Positions 32,790-44,459 of a stretch of 64,000 nucleotides of DNA are shown here, in pieces. The notes beneath the pieces were generated by a model. The model ran no database searches. It was not told the DNA's origin and was given only the letters and a program-made list of their open reading frames with translations. The position numbers and the translations under genes are program-made. The DNA comes from Arion vulgaris. Lineage: Eukaryota; Mollusca; Gastropoda; Stylommatophora; Arionidae. The stretch is taken from assembly GCA_020796225.1 (NCBI GenBank), contig CM036767.1, forward strand, positions 22,965,638 to 23,029,637, in the 5' to 3' direction. Every line of letters begins with the position of its first letter. Position 1 is the first letter of the stretch.

Positions 32790-33115
32790 TATTTGTTATG
32801 TAATGTTGATGAAATAATGAATATAAAATGGAACGAATTCAGAAGTGATGAAATCAGAGAAATGTCTGGTCAACCACTAGTGACAACTGTTATAAGAAAG
32901 AGAAGATTTAGATATGTTGGACACACCTTGAGAGTAAAGGATCAAAGAATATCAATGCAGGCATTGAATTGGGATGCGAAGGGTTCAAGAAAGAGAGACG
33001 ACCTAAGGAGACCCTGAAACGAACTTTGCTGAGAGAGGCAAGAAATATCAGTCTCAGTTCCGTGGAAGAGATTGAGCGAGTTGTTCAGGATAGAGACGTA
33101 TGGAGAAATTGCTTT
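32790..33115 (+). pseudogene. LINE ORF C-terminus (same family as 21.57 kb), unexpanded
   Basis: The plus strand reads MNIKWNEFRSDEIREMSGQP, LVTTVIRKRRFRYVGHTLRV, QALNWDAKGSRKRDDLRR. A frameshift leads to ETLKRTLLREARNISLSSVE and EIERVVQDRDVWRN. This is the reference for the single-copy state of both the 78-bp and the 43-bp arrays. One frameshift near 33010 separates the two halves. It joins a reverse-oriented SINE tail at about 33115. Confidence 0.82.
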
Positions 33116-33296
33116 GTGTGTGCTCCGACCTCTTTCTTACACAGTAAGATCTCAGTAGCAGTTCACAAATCATGTGTTAGCTCCGATCTCTTTCTTACAC
33201 ATTAAGATCTCAGTAGCAGTTTACGAATCATGTGTGTGTCCCTGATGTAATTTAGAAGATGAGGACAATATTTTCTAATTTTATTTTCTCAATTGT
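33116..33296 (-). mobile_element. SINE 3' domain with internal duplication
   Basis: On the minus strand this reads ttctaaattacatcaggg, then ctactgagatcttaatgtgt and aagaaagagatcggagc. The ~60-bp block with gagatctta and gatcggagc is repeated twice (33120-33180 and 33180-33235). It matches the SINE 3' domains at 11.76-11.85 and 15.15-15.20 kb. Confidence 0.65.
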
Positions 33297-33405
33297 TGCT
33301 AATAATCTTTGCTCGGGTAACGGATAATCTTTGCTCGGGTAACGGATAATCTTTGCTCGGGTAACGGATAATCTTTGCTCGGGTAACGGATAATCTTTGC
33401 TCGGG
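33297..33405. repeat. 22-bp tandem repeat, 5 copies
   Basis: The unit is aatctttgctcgggtaacgg plus at. It passes directly into the 43-bp array. Both units contain ggtaacgg at the junction. Confidence 0.93.
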
Positions 33406-36400
33406 TAAGGGTTTTCCAGCTTGATTTTCTTGATTTGATTTGACAAGGTAACGGTTTTCCAGCTTGATTTTCTTGATTTGATTTGACAAGGTAACGGTTT
33501 TCCAGCTAGATTTTCTTGATTTGATTTGACAAGGTAACAGCTTTCCAGCTTGATTTTCTTGATTTGATTTGACAAGGTAACAGCTTTCCAGCTTGATTTT
33601 CTGGATTTGATTTGACAAGGTAACAGTTTTCCAGCTTGATTTTCTTGATTTGATTTGACAAGGTAACAGCTTTCCAGCTTGATTTTCTTGATTTGATTTG
33701 ACAAGGTAACAGCTTTCCAGCTTGATTTTCTTGATTTGATTTGACAAGGTAAGGGTTTTCCAGCTTGATTTTCTTGATTTGATTTGACAAGGTAACGGTT
33801 TTCCAGCTTGATTTTCTTGATTTGATTTGACAAGGTAACGGTTTTCCAGCTTGATTTTCTTGATTTGATTTGACAAGGTAACAGTTTTCCAGCTTGATTT
33901 TCTTGATTTGATTTGACAAGGTAACAGCTTTCCAGCTTGATTTTCTGGATTTGATTTGACAAGGTAACAGCTTTCCAGCTTGATGTTCTTGATTTGATTT
34001 GACAAGGTAACAGCTTTCCAGCTTGATTTTCTTGATTTGATTTGACAAGGTAACAGCTTTCCAGCTTGATTTTCTTGATTTGATTTGACAAGGTAAGGGT
34101 TTTCCAGCTTGATTTTCTTGATTTGATTTGACAAGGTAACGGTTTTCCAGCTTGATTTTCTTGATTTGATTTGACAAGGTAACGGTTTTCCAGCTTGATT
34201 TTCTTGATTTGATTTGACAAGGTAACAGTTTTCCAGCTTGATTTTCTTGATTTGATTTGACAAGGTAACAGCTTTCCAGCTTGATTTTCTGGATTTGATT
34301 TGACAAGGTAACAGCTTTCCAGCTTGATGTTCTTGATTTGATTTGACAAGGTAACAGCTTTCCAGCTTGATTTTCTGGATTTGATTTGACAAGGTAACAG
34401 CTTTCCAGCTTGATGTTCTTGATTTGATTTGACAAGGTAACAGCTTTCCAGCTTGATTTTCTGGATTTGATTTGACAAGGTAACGGTTTTCCAGCTTGAT
34501 TTTCTGGATTTGATTTGACAAGGTAACGGTTTTCCAGCTTGATTTTCTTGATTTGATTTGACAAGGTAACGGTTTTCCAGCTTGATTTTCTTGATTTGAT
34601 TTGACAAGGTAACGGTTTTCCAGCTTGATTTTCTTGATTTGATTTGACAAGGTAAGGGTTTTCCAGCTTGATTTTCTTGATTTGATTTGACAAGGTAACG
34701 GTTTTCCAGCTTGATTTTCTTGATTTGATTTGACAAGGTAAGGGTTTTCCAGCTTGATTTTCTTGATTTGATTTGACAAGGTAACGGTTTTCCAGCTTGA
34801 TTTTCTTGATTTGATTTGACAAGGTAAGGGTTTTCCAGCTTGATTTTCTTGATTTGATTTGACAAGGTAACAGCTTTCCAGCTTGATTTTCTGGATTTGA
34901 TTTGACAAGGTAACAGCTTTCCAGCTTGATGTTCTTGATTTGATTTGACAAGGTAACAGCTTTCCAGCTTGATGTTCTTGATTTGATTTGACAAGGTAAC
35001 AGCTTTCCAGCTTGATTTTCTGGATTTGATTTGACAAGGTAACAGCTTTCCAGCTTGATGTTCTTGATTTGATTTGACAAGGTAACAGCTTTCCAGCTTG
35101 ATTTTCTGGATTTGATTTGACAAGGTAACGGTTTTCCAGCTTGATTTTCTGGATTTGATTTGACAAGGTAACGGTTTTCCAGCTTGATTTTCTGGATTTG
35201 ATTTGACAAGGTAACGGTTTTCCAGCTTGATTTTCTGGATTTGATTTGACAAGGTAACGGTTTTCCAGCTTGATTTTCTTGATTTGATTTGACAAGGTAA
35301 CGGTTTTCCAGCTTGATTTTCTGGATTTGATTTGACAAGGTAACGGTTTTCCAGCTTGATGTTCTTGATTTGATTTGACAAGGTAACAGTTTTCCAACTT
35401 GATGTTCTGGATTTGATTTGACAAGGTAACAGCTTTCCAACTTGATGTTCTGGATTTGATTTGACAAGGTAACGGTTTTCCAGCTTGATGTTCTTGATTT
35501 GATTTGACAAGGTAACAGCTTTCCAGCTTGATGTTCTTGATTTGATTTGACAAGGTAACAGCTTTCCAGCTTGATGTTCTTGATTTGATTTGACAAGGTA
35601 ACAGTTTTCCAGCTTGATGTTCTTGATTTGATTTGACAAGGTAACGGTTTTCCAGCTTGATGTTCTTGATTTGATTTGACAAGGTAACAGCTTTCCAGCT
35701 TGATGTTCTTGATTTGATTTGACAAGGTAACAGCTTTCCAACTTGATGTTCTTGATTTGATTTGACAAGGTAACTGTTTTCCAGCTTGATGTTCTTGATT
35801 TGATTTGACAAGGTAACAGCTTTCCAGCTTGATTTTCTGGATTTGATTTGACAAGGTAACGTTTTTCCAGCTTGATTTTCTGGATTTGATTTGACAAGGT
35901 AACGGTTTTCCAGCTTGATTTTCTGGATTTGATTTGACAAGGTAACGGTTTTCCAGCTTGATTTTCTTGATTTGATTTGACAAGGTAACGGTTTTCCAGC
36001 TTGATTTTCTGGATTTGATTTGACAAGGTAACGGTTTTCCAGCTTGATGTTCTTGATTTGATTTGACAAGGTAACAGTTTTCCAACTTGATGTTCTGGAT
36101 TTGATTTGACAAGGTAACAGCTTTCCAACTTGATGTTCTGGATTTGATTTGACAAGGTAACGGTTTTCCAGCTTGATGTTCTTGATTTGATTTGACAAGG
36201 TAACAGCTTTCCAGCTTGATGTTCTTGATTTGATTTGACAAGGTTACAGCTTTCCAGCTTGATGTTCTTGATTTGATTTGACAAGGTAACAGTTTTCCAG
36301 CTTGATGTTCTTGATTTGATTTGACAAGGTAACAGTTTTCCAGCTTGATGTTCTTGATTTGATTTGACAAGGTAACAGCTTTCCAGCTTGATTTTCTGGA

Positions 36401-39400
36401 TTTGATTTGACAAGGTAACGGTTTTCCAGCTTGATTTTCTGGATTTGATTTGACAAGGTAACTGTTTTCCAGCTTGATTTTCTGGATTTGATTTGACAAG
36501 GTAACGGTTTTCCAGCTTGATTTTCTGGATTTGATTTGACAAGGTAACGGTTTTCCAGCTTGATTTTCTTGATTTGATTTGACAAGGTAACGGTTTTCCA
36601 GCTTGATTTTCTGGATTTGATTTGACAAGGTAACGGTTTTCCAGCTTGATGTTCTTGATTTGATTTGACAAGGTAACAGTTTTCCAACTTGATGTTCTGG
36701 ATTTGATTTGACAAGGTAACAGCTTTCCAACTTGATGTTCTGGATTTGATTTGACAAGGTAACGGTTTTCCAGCTTGATGTTCTTGATTTGATTTGACAA
36801 GGTAACAGCTTTCCAGCTTGATGTTCTTGATTTGATTTGACAAGGTAACAGCTTTCCAGCTTGATGTTCTTGATTTGATTTGACAAGGTAACAGTTTTCC
36901 AGCTTGATGTTCTTGATTTGATTTGACAAGGTAACGGTTTTCCAGCTTGATGTTCTTGATTTGATTTGACAAGGTAACAGCTTTCCAGCTTGATGTTCTT
37001 GATTTGATTTGACAAGGTAACAGCTTTCCAACTTGATGTTCTTGATTTGATTTGACAAGGTAACTGTTTTCCAGCTTGATGTTCTTGATTTGATTTGACA
37101 AGGTAACAGCTTTCCAGCTTGATTTTCTGGATTTGATTTGACAAGGTAACGGTTTTCCAGCTTGATTTTCTGGATTTGATTTGACAAGGTAACGGTTTTC
37201 CAGCTTGATTTTCTGGATTTGATTTGACAAGGTAACGGTTTTCCAGCTTGATTTTCTTGATTTGATTTGACAAGGTAACGGTTTTCCAGCTTGATTTTCT
37301 GGATTTGATTTGACAAGGTAACGGTTTTCCAGCTTGATGTTCTTGATTTGATTTGACAAGGTAACAGTTTTCCAACTTGATGTTCTGGATTTGATTTGAC
37401 AAGGTAACAGCTTTCCAACTTGATGTTCTGGATTTGATTTGACAAGGTAACGGTTTTCCAGCTTGATGTTCTTGATTTGATTTGACAAGGTAACAGCTTT
37501 CCAGCTTGATGTTCTTGATTTGATTTGACAAGGTAACAGCTTTCCAGCTTGATGTTCTTGATTTGATTTGACAAGGTAACAGTTTTCCAGCTTGATGTTC
37601 TTGATTTGATTTGACAAGGTAACGGTTTTCCAGCTTGATGTTCTTGATTTGATTTGACAAGGTAACAGCTTTCCAGCTTGATGTTCTTGATTTGATTTGA
37701 CAAGGTAACAGCTTTCCAACTTGATGTTCTTGATTTGATTTGACAAGGTAACTGTTTTCCAGCTTGATGTTCTTGATTTGATTTGACAAGGTAACAGCTT
37801 TCCAGCTTGATGTTCTTGATTTGATTTGACAAGGTAACGGTTTTCCAGCTTGATGTTCTTGATTTGATTTGACAAGGTAACAGCTTTCCAGCTTGATGTT
37901 CTTGATTTGATTTGACAAGGTAACAGCTTTCCAGCTTGATGTTCTTGATTTGATTTGACAAGGTAACAGTTTTCCAGCTTGATGTTCTTGATTTGATTTG
38001 ACAAGGTAACGGTTTTCCAGCTTGATGTTCTTGATTTGATTTGACAAGGTAACGGTTTTCCAGCTTGATGTTCTTGATTTGATTTGACAAGGTAACAGCT
38101 TTCCAGCTTGATGTTCTTGATTTGATTTGACAAGGTAACGGTTTTCCAGCTTGATGTTCTTGATTTGATTTGACAAGGTAACAGCTTTCCAGCTTGATGT
38201 TCTTGATTTGATTTGACAAGGTAACAGCTTTCCAGCTTGATGTTCTGGATTTGATTTGACAAGGTAACAGTTTTCCAGCTTGATGTTCTTGATTTGATTT
38301 GACAAGGTAACAGTTTTCCAACTTGATGTTCTTGATTTGATTTGACAAGGTAACAGTTTTCCAACTTGATGTTCTTGATTTGATTTGACAAGGTAACAGT
38401 TTTCCAACTTGATGTTCTTGATTTGATTTGACAAGGTAACAGCTTTCCAGCTTGATGTTCTTGATTTGATTTGACAAGGTAACAGTTTTCCAGCTTGATG
38501 TTCTTGATTTGATTTGACAAGGTAACAGCTTTCCAGCTTGATGTTCTTGATTTGATTTGACAAGGTAACAGCTTTCCAACTTGATGTTCTTGATTTGATT
38601 TGACAAGGTAACTGTTTTCCAGCTTGATGTTCTTGATTTGATTTGACAAGGTAACAGCTTTCCAGCTTGATTTTCTGGATTTGATTTGACAAGGTAACGG
38701 TTTTCCAGCTTGATTTTCTGGATTTGATTTGACAAGGTAACGGTTTTCCAGCTTGATTTTCTGGATTTGATTTGACAAGGTAACGGTTTTCCAGCTTGAT
38801 TTTCTTGATTTGATTTGACAAGGTAACGGTTTTCCAGCTTGATTTTCTGGATTTGATTTGACAAGGTAACGGTTTTCCAGCTTGATGTTCTTGATTTGAT
38901 TTGACAAGGTAACAGTTTTCCAACTTGATGTTCTGGATTTGATTTGACAAGGTAACAGCTTTCCAACTTGATGTTCTGGATTTGATTTGACAAGGTAACG
39001 GTTTTCCAGCTTGATGTTCTTGATTTGATTTGACAAGGTAACAGCTTTCCAGCTTGATGTTCTTGATTTGATTTGACAAGGTAACAGCTTTCCAGCTTGA
39101 TGTTCTTGATTTGATTTGACAAGGTAACAGTTTTCCAGCTTGATGTTCTTGATTTGATTTGACAAGGTAACGGTTTTCCAGCTTGATGTTCTTGATTTGA
39201 TTTGACAAGGTAACAGCTTTCCAGCTTGATGTTCTTGATTTGATTTGACAAGGTAACAGCTTTCCAACTTGATGTTCTTGATTTGATTTGACAAGGTAAC
39301 TGTTTTCCAGCTTGATGTTCTTGATTTGATTTGACAAGGTAACAGCTTTCCAGCTTGATGTTCTTGATTTGATTTGACAAGGTAACGGTTTTCCAGCTTG

Positions 39401-40157
39401 ATGTTCTTGATTTGATTTGACAAGGTAACAGCTTTCCAGCTTGATGTTCTTGATTTGATTTGACAAGGTAACAGCTTTCCAGCTTGATGTTCTTGATTTG
39501 ATTTGACAAGGTAACAGTTTTCCAGCTTGATGTTCTTGATTTGATTTGACAAGGTAACGGTTTTCCAGCTTGATGTTCTTGATTTGATTTGACAAGGTAA
39601 CGGTTTTCCAGCTTGATGTTCTTGATTTGATTTGACAAGGTAACAGCTTTCCAGCTTGATGTTCTTGATTTGATTTGACAAGGTAACGGTTTTCCAGCTT
39701 GATGTTCTTGATTTGATTTGACAAGGTAACAGCTTTCCAGCTTGATGTTCTTGATTTGATTTGACAAGGTAACAGCTTTCCAGCTTGATGTTCTGGATTT
39801 GATTTGACAAGGTAACAGTTTTCCAGCTTGATGTTCTTGATTTGATTTGACAAGGTAACAGTTTTCCAACTTGATGTTCTTGATTTGATTTGACAAGGTA
39901 ACAGTTTTCCAACTTGATGTTCTTGATTTGATTTGACAAGGTAACAGTTTTCCAACTTGATGTTCTTGATTTGATTTGACAAGGTAACAGCTTTCCAGCT
40001 TGATGTTCTTGATTTGATTTGACAAGGTAACAGTTTTCCAGCTTGATGTTCTTGATTTGATTTGACAAGGTAACAGCTTTCCAGCTTGATGTTCTTGATT
40101 TGATTTGACAAGGTAACAGCTTTCCAGCTTGATGTTCTTGATTTGATTTGACAAGGT
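33398..40157. repeat. 43-bp satellite with higher-order repeats, about 157 copies
   Basis: The unit is aaggtaacagctttccagct plus tgatgttcttgatttgattt and gac. Variants occur at a few sites: aacag/aacgg/aactg/aaggg, ctttcc/ttttcc, agc/aac, gatgtt/gatttt, cttg/ctgg. No reverse-strand codon phase makes a stop, so 43-bp units give a 43-residue cycle open in all three minus frames for up to 2300 codons. These are not proteins. Variant order repeats with shifts of 1290 bp (30 units) and 1548 bp (36 units). Confidence 0.96.
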
Positions 40158-40345
40158 GTTCTTTACATGCTCAACTGAACATGGGACCTAACGTTTTATC
40201 GTCTGTTCCGATAGTGATGTCTCTCTCTTCCTGCCTATCACCCTCTCAGACTTTGCAGTGTCTAAAAAGTTAACTGCATATCCCTTAGGACTTTGATTTG
40301 AATCAACCCCAGCTTTTAAGCTGTTTCTGATTTTTCAGGTAATTT
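40158..40345 (+). repeat. Partial duplicate of the array's right flank
   Basis: The bases ggtgttctttacatgctcaa, ctctctcttcctgcctatca and catatccctt..ggacttt repeat 41275-41465 with scattered single-base losses. A degraded array follows to 40785. Confidence 0.85.
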
Positions 40346-41276
40346 TCGCTTATGTTCTTGATGTTGACAAGGTACTTTCGTTGATGTTCTTGATTTGATT
40401 TGACAAGTAACGTTTCCAGCTTGATTTTTGGATTTGATTTGAAAGGTAACGGTTTTCCACTTGATTTCTTGATTTGATTTGACAAGGTAACGTTTTCCAC
40501 TTGATTTTGATTTGATTTGACAAGGAACGGTTTCCAGCTTGATGTTCTTGATTTGATTTGAAAGGTAACAGTTCCAACTTGATTTCTGGATTTGATTTGA
40601 CAAGGTAACGTTTCCAACTTGATGTTCTGGATTTGATTTGACAAGGTAACGGTTTTCCAGCTTGATTCTGATTTGATTTGACAAGGTAACGTTTCAGCTT
40701 GATTTCTTGATTTGATTTGACAAGGTAACGTTTCCAGCGATTTCTGATTTGATTGACAAGGTAAGCTTTCCAGCTTGATGTTCTTGATTTGATTTGACAA
40801 GGTAACGGTTTTCCAGCTTGATGTTCTTGATTTGATTTGACAAGGTAACAGCTTTCCAGCTTGATGTTCTTGATTTGATTTGACAAGGTAACAGCTTTCC
40901 AGCTTGATGTTCTGGATTTGATTTGACAAGGTAACAGTTTTCCAGCTTGATGTTCTTGATTTGATTTGACAAGGTAACAGTTTTCCAACTTGATGTTCTT
41001 GATTTGATTTGACAAGGTAACAGTTTTCCAACTTGATGTTCTTGATTTGATTTGACAAGGTAACAGTTTTCCAACTTGATGTTCTTGATTTGATTTGACA
41101 AGGTAACAGCTTTCCAGCTTGATGTTCTTGATTTGATTTGACAAGGTAACAGTTTTCCAGCTTGATGTTCTTGATTTGATTTGACAAGGTAACAGCTTTC
41201 CAGCTTGATGTTCTTGATTTGATTTGACAAGGTAACAGCTTTCCAGCTTGATGTTCTTGATTTGATTTGACAAGGT
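40346..41276. repeat. 43-bp satellite, second block (first half degraded)
   Basis: 40346-40785 has many one- and two-base deletions per unit. 40786-41276 is clean and repeats the unit order of 39666-40157 exactly. The pattern suggests a duplicated array end, or two overlapping assembly pieces that were not merged. Confidence 0.9.
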
Positions 41277-41760
41277 GTTCTTTACATGCTCAACGTGAAC
41301 ATGGGACCTACGTTTTATCGTCTGTCTCCGATAGTGATGTCTCTCTCTCTCCCGCTCTATCACCCTCTCAGACTTTTGCAGTGTCTAAAAAAGTTAATTG
41401 CATATCCCTTACAGGACTTTGCGAATCAACCCCAGCTTTTTAACGCTGTTTGTGATTTTCCTAGGTATTACTACGTTCAGTAGTTTGCCATTGCTTTCTG
41501 AACAGGTGGTGTCATCGTACTTTTGTAAAAATCCAGGCGAAACAGCCTGCATCCAAGCTGTCCGCAGCGTTGTTCGAACTCAGAACGTCCGGGTTAATAG
41601 ACCGAGTCACTGTGGCCACAGACGCCACCTTTTGCAGTGTCTACAAGATGTAATTGTTTATGTACATTCTATTTGGAAAATGTTTCTGAAAAGAGTTCAG
41701 AGTAACAATATGTCATGTCATCAATTTCATAAACTTTATAACAAAATGTTTTAGGGATTA
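41275..41760 (+). repeat. Dispersed sequence shared with 17.3 kb, with an open frame of 118 codons
   Basis: 41393-41580 matches 17299-17485. The frame at 41398-41754 reads RTLRINPSFLTLFVIFLGIT, with LPLLSEQVVSSYFCKN and a tail containing HRRHLLQCLQDVIVYVHSIW. A hydrophobic segment (TLFVIFLGI) could be a signal or membrane helix. The word ttttgcagtgtcta occurs twice (41373 and 41630 areas). I do not recognise the protein. Both copies keep the frame over ~60 codons, but it may be a repeat-borne pseudogene. Confidence 0.45.
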
Positions 41761-42094
41761 TTGTTACTATAGATTTACAAAACATTTAATGTTAAATAAT
41801 ATTTGGTGTATTTTCGTTACCTTCAAACGCTCTTAATTCAGTCGTAGCTGTGGCGTCTAATATTGTGCATCTGACTGATTTGTGCGTCAAGTCTTTCCTT
41901 AACAACCCTGTGTTTTTCGCCATTCAGGCGAACCTTACCCCGACTGTAGATGTACTTGTCATTTAGATCCCCCAGTAAAGGATTAGGGGTTTCCTGTAGT
42001 CAAATCGCTTAACGTGTTCACATCGATAATTGTTGTACAAAGCTGTTCTTGAACCCCGGAACGTACACCGCTTGTAGTCACTCACTCACACCGC
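41761..42094. other. Unique sequence
   Basis: Nothing recognised. Short frames only. Confidence 0.45.
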
Positions 42095-42535
42095 GTATAA
42101 TCAACCTTGCTATCGGCGATCTCGTAGATATTCTTCATTAAATAACTTGTCCTGAGCAGAACATTGCCACCCGAAGAGTCCTTCTGAATTTCACTCTGTC
42201 ATAGGCCTGCATTTCTCTACAGCTGTCATGCTCAGACTATCATACATGCTGAATCCATATTCTCTGTGGTCTTCCTCTTCTCCTCTTTGAGGGGATGCCT
42301 TCTTCCATGATGGTCTTCTCGAACCTTTCATGTCCACAATATTTCAATTTTCTCCTTATCATCAGACAGCTGTCTTTGATTTTGAGTACTTTCTGGATAT
42401 ATCTATTTGTTCTCTTCTCTGTCCATGATATAATTATGGCTCTTCTGTAGCACCTATATTCAAAACACATATCTATTTTTCCACTTCTTTGTTAACTGCC
42501 CATGCTTTATATCCATAAGTTTAAATTTGGGAATA
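42095..42535 (-). pseudogene. LINE reverse transcriptase thumb and C-terminus remnant
   Basis: On the minus strand, TYGYKAWAVNKEVEK (usual form YGCETW.L.KE.E) is followed by YRCYRRAIIISWTEKRTN, RRKLKYCGHERFEKTIMEEG, IPSKRRRGRPQRIWIQHV and LSMTAVEKC. The order and motifs (CYRR..ISWT, KLKYxGH, LEKTIMEG, RRRGRPxRxW) are those of a common insect LINE clade. It is shared with the remnants at 9.3 and 22.3 kb. Frames shift at least three times, and the R..R...H spacing after GH is deleted. Confidence 0.82.
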
Positions 42536-42994
42536 CGCATCCTCTTAGTAGCCTGATTTTTGTTTTATTATCAGTTTCATTCAATTATGTTTTTAGTTGT
42601 TACATTTTTTATAAAGCATTATGTTTGAAAATGTTCTTGAAACTTTATCAGAATCCCAAAATATAATGCAATAAATGTCATGAACTTTATATGTGAAAGT
42701 TTAGGAATTTGTAGGATACTACTATCAATTTTCATGAAATAAATTAGCAAACAAATAATGCACTATTTATAAAATGGTGACATGACAAGGAACTGCATAA
42801 CAGATAGATCATGTGTAGGATTCAGTCCCGTATAATAATCCTTGGCAACTGAAAATCAATAAAAAATATGTTGCAAGAACGTTTTCCGGGCAATAGTCAT
42901 TTTTCAATTAATTTAATATTCTCAAAACAGGTTTCCACTCGCTTCAAAATTGTACAGGCGACTTTCGTTGGTGCTACGGAGTTTGTGCACACGG
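42536..42994. other. AT-rich unique sequence
   Basis: No gene, RNA or repeat recognised. Confidence 0.5.
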
Positions 42995-43045
42995 ATCTTC
43001 TTCTTCGAACGCTCCATATCGACCACTTGTCAACGACTCTCTGCT
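42995..43045 (+). repeat. Dispersed repeat Y, 50-bp fragment
   Basis: ttcttcttcgaacgctccat and atcgaccacttgtcaacgac match the start of repeat Y (15347-15390). It is cut by the following 36-bp array. Confidence 0.75.
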
Positions 43046-44382
43046 GAAATCTCTCTTTATTAATACTCTTTTGAAATTTGTCTCTATCTCTCTTTGTTAA
43101 TGTTTGACTGAATTTGTCTCTATCTCTCTTTGTTAATGTTTTACTGAATTTGTCTCTATCTCTCTTTGTTAATGCTTGACTGAATTTGTCTCTATCTCTC
43201 TTTGTTAATGTTTGACTGAATTTGTCTCTATCTCTCTTTGTTAATGCTTGACTGAATTTGTCTCTATCTCTCTTTGTTAATGTTTGACTGAATTTGTCTA
43301 TATCTCTCTTTGTTAATGTTTGACTGAATTTGTCTCTATCTCTCTTTGTTAATGTTTGACTGAATTTGTCTCTATCTCTCTTTGTTAATGCTTGACTGAA
43401 TTTGTCTCTATCTCTCTTTGTTAATGTTTGACTGAATTTGTCTCTATCTCTCTTTGTTAATGTTTGACTGAATTTGTCTCTATCTCTCTTTGTTAATGTT
43501 TGACTGAATTTGTCTCTATCTCTCTTTGTTAATGTTTTACTGAATTTGTCTCTATCTCTCTTTGTTAATGTTTTACTGAATTTGTCTCTATCTCTCTTTG
43601 TTAATGTTTTACTGAATTTGTCTCTATCTCTCTTTGTTAATGTTTTACTGAATTTGTCTCTATCTCTCTTTGTTAATGTTTTACTGAATTTGTCTCTATC
43701 TCTCTTTGTTAATGTTTTACTGAATTTGTCTCTATCTCTCTTTGTTAATGCTTGACTGAATTTGTCTCTATCTCTCTTTGTTAATGTTTTACTGAATTTG
43801 TCTCTATCTCTCTTTGTTAATGTTTGACTGAATTTGTCTCTATCTCTCTTTGTTAATGTTTTACTGAATTTGTCTCTATCTCTCTTTGTTAATGTTTTAC
43901 TGAATTTGTCTCTATATCTCTTTGTTAATGTTTTACTGAATTTGTCTCTATATCTCTTTGTTAATGTTTTACTGAATTTGTCTCTATCTCTCTTTGTTAA
44001 TGTTTTACTGAATTTGTCTCTATCTCTCTTTGTTAATGTTTTACTGAATTTGTCTCTATCTCTCTTTGTTAATGTTTTACTGAATTCTCTCTATCTCTCT
44101 TTGTTAATGTTTTACTGAATTCTCTCTATCTCTCTTTGTTAATGCTTTACTGAATTTGTCTCTATCTCTCTGTGTTAATGTTTTACTGAATTTGTCTCTA
44201 TCTCTCTTTGTTAATGTTTTACTGAATTTGTCTCTATCTCTCTTTGTTAATGTTTTACTGAATTTGTCTCTATCTCTCTTTGTTAATGCTTTACTGAATT
44301 TGTCTCTATCTCTCTTTGTTAATGTTTTACTGAATTCTCTCTATCTCTCTTTGTTAATGCTTGACTGAATTTGTCTCTGTGT
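43046..44382. repeat. 36-bp minisatellite, about 37 copies
   Basis: The unit is aatttgtctctatctctctt plus tgttaatgttttactg, with variants tttgactg and cttgactg. 36 is a multiple of three and the frame NLSLSLFVNVLL stays open wherever tttac variants occur. The tttga variants introduce TGA. The peptide looks like a membrane segment only because the repeat is T-rich. Confidence 0.95.
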
Positions 44383-44415
44383 ACTGTTGTCTATCAGTTA
44401 GTAATGTGCTAGATT

Positions 44416-44416
<1 letters not shown>

Positions 44417-44456
<40 letters not shown>
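44417..44456. repeat. (CT)n microsatellite
   Basis: A nearly pure CT run. A second CT-rich stretch lies at 44665-44722. Confidence 0.95.

Positions 44457-44459
<3 letters not shown>

Noticed and set aside
33398..41276. CRISPR array
   Set aside because: Units are contiguous, with no unique spacers and no cas genes, in a eukaryotic repeat context.
33252..41363. Giant repetitive proteins on the minus strand (KSNQEHQAGK type)
   Set aside because: Three overlapping frames of the same 43-bp satellite are open together. There is no start context, no unique domain, and no codon-level conservation.
43510..44368. Membrane protein with NLSLSLFVNVLL repeats
   Set aside because: A by-product of a T-rich 36-bp repeat. 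Variant units introduce stops and there are no flanking coding features.
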